The position numbers were made by a program, and so were the translations under genes. From Oscillibacter sp. (GTDB lineage: Bacteria; Bacillota; Clostridia; Oscillospirales; Oscillospiraceae): a stretch of DNA of 16,823 nt. Of the stretch, positions 12,294-16,823 are shown piece after piece (the stretch's first letter is position 1; the number at the start of each line of letters is the position of its first letter). Below the pieces are notes generated by a model. It was not told the origin of the DNA and made no database searches. It was given only the letters and a program-made list of their open reading frames with translations. The stretch is taken from the NCBI GenBank assembly GCA_003539495.1, contig DPPB01000041.1, positions 1,559-18,381 on the forward strand. Direction: 5' to 3'.

Positions 12294-12322
12294 TTGACAT
12301 TTGCCCTGGAAATGGGAATAAT
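12294..12322 (+). promoter_or_regulatory. YitT gene promoter
   Basis: TTGACA (12294-12299), 17 nt, AATAAT (12317-12322). A small palindrome AAAATGA-AA-TCATTTT lies just upstream and may bind a regulator. Confidence 0.8.
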
Positions 12323-12354
12323 GAGGAGAAGGACAGACAAAGGAGGAGCATATC

Positions 12355-13236
12355 ATGTTCGGCAAAGCGCTGCATAACCGCTGGGCGCGCCTGGGGATGG
12401 GAATTCTGGGTGTGCTGCTGATGGCTATATCCATAAACCTGTTTGTGGTGCCGCATAATTTGTATACCGGCGGCCTGCTGGGCTTTTGCCAGCTGACCCG
12501 ATCCGTTTTAACCCAAAGCCTGGGCCTGGATCCGGGCTTCGACATATCTGGCGTGTTGTATCTGCTGCTGAATATACCGCTGCTTATTTTGGCGTGGAAA
12601 ACCATGGGCCGGGGCTTTGTGGTGCGGACAATGGTCTGCACGGTGTGCTGCTCCCTGTTTCTGACCATGATACCGGTGCCATCTCATCCCATTGTGGAGG
12701 ATACCCTCACCAGCTGCCTCCTGGGGGGCATGGTCAACGGCTTTGCCGGGGGCGTCGTGCTTACCTGCGGGTGCAGCAGCGGCGGATTCGATATCCTGGG
12801 CCTGTACATGAGCAAGAAGGGTAAGGGCTTCACCGTGGGCAAGTTCAGCATCTCCTGCAACGCGGTGCTCTATGCCCTCTGCCTGGTGCTTTTCGATGCC
12901 GCCACCGCCATTTATTCCACCATTTACACGGTCTTTAACAGCCTGTTTTTGGACCGTACCCACCAGCAGAGCATTACCGTCCAGGTGCTGATCTTTACCA
13001 AGGAGAAGCACACGGAGCTGCCTAAGTTTATCATGGAGCGGCTGGAGCGAGGCGTGACCTACTGGCAGGGCTACGGCGGCTATACCGATCAGCCCTTGGA
13101 GGTGCTGTGCGTGTGCCTGAGCAAATATGAGATCCAGACCCTGCAGCAGGAGGTGCGCAAGGTAGACCCCAACGCCTTCTTCATCGTGCAGGAGGGTGTA
13201 CGGGTAGGCGGCAACTTTGAAAAGCACCTGAACTGA
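12355..13236 (+). CDS. YitT-family membrane protein (DUF161/DUF2179)
   Basis: The product has 293 aa, the usual family length. Five or so hydrophobic segments fill residues 10-205, with the conserved GCSSGGFDILGLYMSKK near 140-156; a soluble DUF2179 domain follows at about 215-290 (RLERGVTYWQGYGGYTDQPL and the end DPNAFFIVQEGVRVGG). Family members are integral membrane proteins of Firmicutes with poorly defined roles, some annotated as membrane-anchored ligand-sensing or transport proteins. ATG 12355 has AAGGAGGA about 7 nt upstream. It is a single-gene unit with its own consensus promoter and a long palindromic terminator. Confidence 0.92.
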   Translation: MFGKALHNRWARLGMGILGVLLMAISINLFVVPHNLYTGGLLGFCQLTRSVLTQSLGLDPGFDISGVLYLLLNIPLLILAWKTMGRGFVVRTMVCTVCCSLFLTMIPVPSHPIVEDTLTSCLLGGMVNGFAGGVVLTCGCSSGGFDILGLYMSKKGKGFTVGKFSISCNAVLYALCLVLFDAATAIYSTIYTVFNSLFLDRTHQQSITVQVLIFTKEKHTELPKFIMERLERGVTYWQGYGGYTDQPLEVLCVCLSKYEIQTLQQEVRKVDPNAFFIVQEGVRVGGNFEKHLN

Positions 13237-13265
13237 CAGGCCGCAGGAAAATTTGATAAGACGAC

Positions 13266-13309
13266 ACAATGCAATAAAGGCCGCCCCGGGGCGGCCTTTA
13301 TTGCATTGT
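13266..13309. terminator. 44-bp perfect palindrome, bidirectional terminator
   Basis: The 22-nt arms 13266-13287 and 13288-13309 are exact reverse complements with no spacer; the core is AAAGGCCGCCCC/GGGGCGGCCTTT. It lies between the YitT gene and the convergent aminotransferase remnant, 30 nt after the YitT stop. Confidence 0.9.
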
Positions 13310-13325
13310 CTTTGGAGCGGTAGTC

Positions 13326-13511
13326 TCAGGCTTCGGCCTGCTGCGCATGAATGGCCGCCGCGATGCGCTCCAGCCCGGTCTGCACCGTGGCTCGGGGCAT
13401 GGCCAAATTCAGCCGGATATAGCCCTTAGCGTTGCCTACAAACAGGTCGTTGCCGCCCTCCAGCAGGACGCCGGCTTTGTTGGCAAAGAAGTCCGGCAGG
13501 TTTTCTTTTTT
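13326..13511 (-). pseudogene. C-terminal fragment of a PatB/MalY-type PLP aminotransferase
   Basis: About 56-60 residues remain of a family of about 390 aa. FFANKAGVLLEGGNDLF and GYIRLNLAMPRATVQTGLER contain the conserved Arg that binds the substrate carboxylate in class I/II aminotransferases (RLNLA). The lysine that binds PLP is in the missing part. Upstream of about 13511 the frame continues in sequence with no resemblance to the family, so the gene was cut here, by whatever brought in the TetR/surface protein block or by a deletion. These enzymes act as cystathionine beta-lyases; this remnant is surely inactive. Confidence 0.8.
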
Positions 13512-13610
13512 GGGGCAATATTCAAAAAGGCATAAAGCTCTGTGAGTAACGGAAGAAACCGGCGTTTGCGGAAAAGTCACAATTTACGGAGACAAAGCTT
13601 CAAATAGTGC

Positions 13611-13639
13611 TTGCTATTTTATGTTTGGCATGATATTAT
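13611..13639 (+). promoter_or_regulatory. TetR gene promoter
   Basis: TTGCTA (13611-13616), 17 nt, TATTAT (13634-13639). The dyad AAATAG-TGCTTG-CTATTT (13602-13619) overlaps the -35 and is a candidate TetR operator, implying autoregulation. Confidence 0.6.
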
Positions 13640-13678
13640 TGGTATGCATACTAAAACACTTGAGGGGAGGTGATAAAT

Positions 13679-14383
13679 TTGCGGAGAGACAGCAGTGACA
13701 CAAAGCGTAAAATACTGACCGTATGTGTCCGCCTCTTTTTGGAGCAGGGGTATAAAAACACCTCTGTCAGCCAGATCGTGGACGAAGCAGGCGTGGCAAG
13801 AGGAAGCTATTTGAATCTGTTTCCCACCAAGGACAGGATTTTGCTGGAATTGACCGAAACAATGTTCGGCGGACAGTTCGGCGTGGCCAGAAGCATTGCA
13901 GACAGTAAGCTGCCGCCGGTTTACGCCTATGCGGTGGAAACGGCGATCCAGCTGACCCTGACCGAGCTGAACGAGAACCTGCGGGAAATTTACATCGAAG
14001 CCTACTCCCTGCCTGAAACATCGGAGTATATCTACCTGCATACCACGGCGGAGCTGAAGCAGATCTTCGGCGGGAATTTCCCGGATTACAGCGACAGCGA
14101 TTTTTACGAGATGGAAATCGGTACGGCGGGGCTGATGCGCAGCTATATGGCGCGGAAATGCGACATCCATTTCCCGCTGGAACGCAAGCTCAGCCGCTTC
14201 CTGACGGCATCCATGCGGGTGTATCTGGTACCGGAGGAGGAACAGGCCGGGGTGCTGGCCTTTATCCAATCACTGGATATCAGGACGATCGCCACAAAAG
14301 TTATGTATAAGCTATTCGCCATGCTGGAAATGAAATACGATTTTAAGCTATCGAGGGACGGAGAAACGGAGGAAACAACATGA
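13679..14383 (+). CDS. TetR/AcrR-family transcriptional regulator
   Basis: The product has 234 aa. The N-terminal HTH spans about residues 8-55 with TSVSQIVDEAGVARGSYLNL and the typical FPTKDRILLEL. The C-terminal ligand and dimer domain (about 60-215) is helical. The start is taken as TTG 13679, because GGGGAGGTGA ends 6 nt upstream; an in-frame GTG at 13670 lies inside that site. Its TGA stop overlaps the ATG of the large surface protein (ATGA), so both are translated from one message and this regulator probably controls the surface protein as well as itself. Its ligand is unknown. Confidence 0.92.
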   Translation: MRRDSSDTKRKILTVCVRLFLEQGYKNTSVSQIVDEAGVARGSYLNLFPTKDRILLELTETMFGGQFGVARSIADSKLPPVYAYAVETAIQLTLTELNENLREIYIEAYSLPETSEYIYLHTTAELKQIFGGNFPDYSDSDFYEMEIGTAGLMRSYMARKCDIHFPLERKLSRFLTASMRVYLVPEEEQAGVLAFIQSLDIRTIATKVMYKLFAMLEMKYDFKLSRDGETEETT

Positions 14384-16823
14384 GGAAACGAATATTCAGT
14401 ATCCTGCTCGCCCTGTGCATGGTGCTCTGCCTTGTGCTGACTGCGGCGTTTGCTGAGGGCAAGGCGGAAGAAACCCCTGTATGCACCTGCGAAACAGCCT
14501 GTACGGCAGAAGCGGTGAACGCAGAGTGTCCCATCTGCGGCGTAGAGGGTGCATTGGCAGAAAACTGCGGGAAATATGCCGCAGAAGAAAGCGGACAGGC
14601 AGGTGCGTCCGACGACGCCCCGGTCATTACTGCAGCAGATGTGCAGGCACTGATCCACGCGCTGCCGGAAGCGGAAACAATCGGCGCGGACAACGCGGCG
14701 GACGTGGAAGCGCAGTTAGAAGCCATTGACGAGGCGAAGATACAGCTTTCTGATGAAGATTTCGCGGTACTCGATTTTACCCGCTATGATGCCGCGGCTG
14801 CCGCACTTATGGCGCTAAGCGGCGAGCCGGGTGCTGCTTTCACGCCCCAGACTGCGAATGGCCACTCCCATTGCTGCTGCGGCGGCAGCGTCACAGCGGG
14901 CGACCACACCAGCCATTCCGACGTGACCTATCAGCCGTGGAACGGCACGAGCAGCATCACATATACCAACAATACCGCCTATGTCTATCTGACAGGCAAT
15001 GCCACCCTCAGCGGCCATCTGACGGTGGATGGCAAAACACTATATCTGTGCCTGAGCGGCAAGACCCTTGCCAGCAACGGCACAGCCAAGATTCAGGTCA
15101 AAAACGGCGGCCGGCTTGTCCTCTGTGACTGTCGGGGCGGCGGCACCTTCAAGGGTGCGACGCAGAGTGTCTGGGGCGGTGCCTGCATTTACCTTTATAC
15201 CAGCACGCTGGATATGTTCGGCGGCAAGCTCACCGGCGGCAAAGTCACCGGCAAAGGCGGCGGCGGAGCCATCGCTCTGGATGACCAGCAGTGCATATTC
15301 AATATGTACGGTGGCGAGATCTCCGGCAACAACGGCAAGAACTACGGCGGTGCCATTTTCCGGAAATTCAATGCAAATATGCCGAACACCACCGGCGGCA
15401 CTTTCAATATGTATGGCGGCACCATCAAGGATAACACCGCCAAGAACGGCGGCGCGTTCTTCTCCACCACCGGCGGCACCATCAACATGACCGGCGGCAC
15501 CATCTCCGGCAATAAAGCGACCCAAAGCAGCAACGATGCCGGCGGCGGCGCTATCTATATGCGCGGCAGTGGCACGATCAACATTTCCGGCAGCGCGCAG
15601 ATCACCGGCAATTCCTCCAGCCTGGACGGCGGCGCCATTCTGATGGGTTGGGGCACCATCAACATTTCCGATAGCGCAAAGATCAACAACAATACCGCCA
15701 ACCGCTGGGGCGGCGCCATCTGCCTGCGCCAGGATTCTAATCAGTCGACAACGCTCTACATGCGGGGCGGCGAGATCAGTGGCAACAGAGCCACGAAGGA
15801 GGGCGGCGCGGTTCATGTGTTTGACAAGGACTGTCAGTTCTTCCTCTATGACGGCAAGATCACCGGAAACACCAGCGGCGACGGCGGCGCTATCTATCTG
15901 AATCAGGAGCCGTCGTGGCTGATTATGCAAGGCGGCGAGATCTCCGGCAATACGGCCACCGGCAACGGCGGCGGCGTATATATTTACCGCACCGGCTCGG
16001 TCTGCCAACTCTATAGCGGTAAGATCGAGAATAACAAAGCCAGCGGCAATGGCGGCGGCATTTATATCAACCCCAGCAACAGCGGCCAGCTGAGGGTCGG
16101 AAACAAGCCCCTCGTGCAGAACAACACGGTTTCCGGCAAGGCCAACAATGTGTATCTGCCCTCCGGCAAGACGCTGACCATCGAGATCGGCATGTCCAAA
16201 GGCGCGTCCATCGGCGTCACCACCGCGAATATCAGATACCCCGTGGCATTTTCTAATAATTACAAAAAAGACTACGCGAATTACTTTTTCGCGGACGATG
16301 TCAATGCCCATGTGGAGTATAAGGATGACCAGAAGCTGTACCTTGTTTCCGGCGCGGTTGCGCGGCCCCTCACTGTGACATTTGACCCCAACGGCGGTAT
16401 GCTGGCCGAAGCGGACAAAACCAAATCGTTGACGACCGGCGAACCCTACGGCACACTGCCGGTTCCCAGCTATGCGGGATATGATTTCGCCGGCTGGTAC
16501 ACGGAACAGAACGGCGGCACCGAGATTAAGGAAAACACCACCGTGACAGTGTTCGGGACGCAGACCCTCTACGCCCACTGGACGCCGATCCATGTGCACG
16601 CCTACACACAGCAGGTTCAAAAGCCCGAAGCGCTGAAAACTCCTGCGGACTGCACCAATAATGCGGTGTATTATCTATCCTGTGCGTGCGGAGAAGTAAG
16701 CACCAACGACGCCGATACGTTTACCGCAGCGAATACCGCGCTGGACCACGATTGGGGCGCTTGGACGCAGAACAGCGATGAAAAGACCCACACCCGAATT
16801 TGTAAGCGTGACACCAGCCATAC
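14380..16823 (+). CDS. large secreted surface protein with beta-helix repeats and InlB-type repeat, 3' end outside
   Basis: 814 codons are present and the frame is open at the window edge. Residues 1-25 are a Sec signal peptide (MRKRIFSILLALCMVLCLVL, cleavage after AFA). A Cys-rich stretch follows (CTCETACT...CPICG, about 34-62), then a helical region (about 80-140), then a His/Cys cluster HSHCCCGG. From about 190 to 610, repeated MYGGEISGN/GGAIYM/NISGSAQITGN units are typical of right-handed parallel beta-helix adhesins. Residues about 666-731 form an InlB B / Listeria-Bacteroides repeat (VTFDPNGG...GYDFAGWYT...LYAHW). A CAC motif and further domains follow. GGAGG precedes ATG 14380. It is probably an adhesin or cell-wall protein; the anchor should lie downstream. 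Confidence 0.9.
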   Translation, partial: MRKRIFSILLALCMVLCLVLTAAFAEGKAEETPVCTCETACTAEAVNAECPICGVEGALAENCGKYAAEESGQAGASDDAPVITAADVQALIHALPEAETIGADNAADVEAQLEAIDEAKIQLSDEDFAVLDFTRYDAAAAALMALSGEPGAAFTPQTANGHSHCCCGGSVTAGDHTSHSDVTYQPWNGTSSITYTNNTAYVYLTGNATLSGHLTVDGKTLYLCLSGKTLASNGTAKIQVKNGGRLVLCDCRGGGTFKGATQSVWGGACIYLYTSTLDMFGGKLTGGKVTGKGGGGAIALDDQQCIFNMYGGEISGNNGKNYGGAIFRKFNANMPNTTGGTFNMYGGTIKDNTAKNGGAFFSTTGGTINMTGGTISGNKATQSSNDAGGGAIYMRGSGTINISGSAQITGNSSSLDGGAILMGWGTINISDSAKINNNTANRWGGAICLRQDSNQSTTLYMRGGEISGNRATKEGGAVHVFDKDCQFFLYDGKITGNTSGDGGAIYLNQEPSWLIMQGGEISGNTATGNGGGVYIYRTGSVCQLYSGKIENNKASGNGGGIYINPSNSGQLRVGNKPLVQNNTVSGKANNVYLPSGKTLTIEIGMSKGASIGVTTANIRYPVAFSNNYKKDYANYFFADDVNAHVEYKDDQKLYLVSGAVARPLTVTFDPNGGMLAEADKTKSLTTGEPYGTLPVPSYAGYDFAGWYTEQNGGTEIKENTTVTVFGTQTLYAHWTPIHVHAYTQQVQKPEALKTPADCTNNAVYYLSCACGEVSTNDADTFTAANTALDHDWGAWTQNSDEKTHTRICKRDTSH

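Noticed and set aside
12508..13269. 253-codon minus-strand frame
   Set aside because: It is antisense to the YitT gene, whose frame has a promoter, ribosome binding site and family motifs.
15040..16620. 526-codon minus-strand frame
   Set aside because: It is antisense to the large surface protein. Its Gly/Ala/Val/Asp-rich repetitive text mirrors the GGC-rich repeats of the sense frame, and the sense frame has a signal peptide, a ribosome binding site and recognisable domains.
1..16823. insertion sequences and riboswitches
   Set aside because: I found no transposase gene, no terminal inverted repeats with target duplications, and no recognisable riboswitch or T-box core; only tyrosine-recombinase and ICE-type elements are present.

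Overview
The window looks like a chromosome segment of a gut-type, fairly GC-rich Clostridia (Oscillospiraceae-like Firmicute). The grounds are strong GGAGG ribosome binding sites with many GTG/TTG starts, sigma-A promoters with 17-nt spacers, genes of Firmicute type (YitT, EF-P aminopentanone reductase, AI-2E transporter, BrnQ) and several mobile elements typical of gut Clostridia. The genus is inferred from style only.

Layout. (1) 1-about 1510: end of an integrative conjugative element, with the start of a PcfB/DUF3801 gene, an HTH/DUF6017 replication-initiator-like gene and a small Cys-rich gene that looks frameshifted, all on the minus strand, followed by strong hairpins and an imperfect inverted repeat that may mark the element end. 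(2) 1528-5370: host genes, a LysR regulator divergent from a BrnQ branched-chain amino acid carrier, then a convergent AI-2E family transporter. (3) 5438-5837: 3.6 copies of a 111-bp tandem repeat, then a decayed C-terminal fragment of a 2-hydroxyacid dehydrogenase and a phage-like C-terminal fragment, which look like the scar of older insertions. (4) 6349-9191: a compact integrative element of about 2.75 kb inserted in a tRNA-Val(GAC) gene and flanked by 88-bp direct repeats. It carries only a tyrosine integrase, an HUH rolling-circle replication initiator and an XRE regulator, plus a divergent control region and a structured leader that may hold a replication origin. (5) 9144-13310: host genes: tRNA-Val, EF-P 5-aminopentanone reductase, an S24/LexA-like repressor with palindromic operators, tRNA-Tyr and tRNA-Thr, a two-gene unit with a sigma-region-4-like protein, and a YitT membrane protein. 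(6) 13326-16823: a truncated PatB/MalY aminotransferase remnant, then a TetR regulator translationally coupled to a large secreted beta-helix surface protein that runs off the window.

The most interesting part is the tRNA-Val element. Rep and Int are coupled by a TTGA overlap and read from one strong promoter. The spacer of that promoter is a dyad, and related half-sites lie on both sides, facing a divergent XRE gene. This resembles a minimal lysogeny-like switch on a single-strand-replicating integrative plasmid with no recognisable capsid or mobilisation gene. A second point of interest is the S24 repressor locus. One of its two identical palindromes sits inside the spacer of an outward promoter that has no obvious protein gene and ends at a terminator about 180 nt later, suggesting a small regulated RNA.
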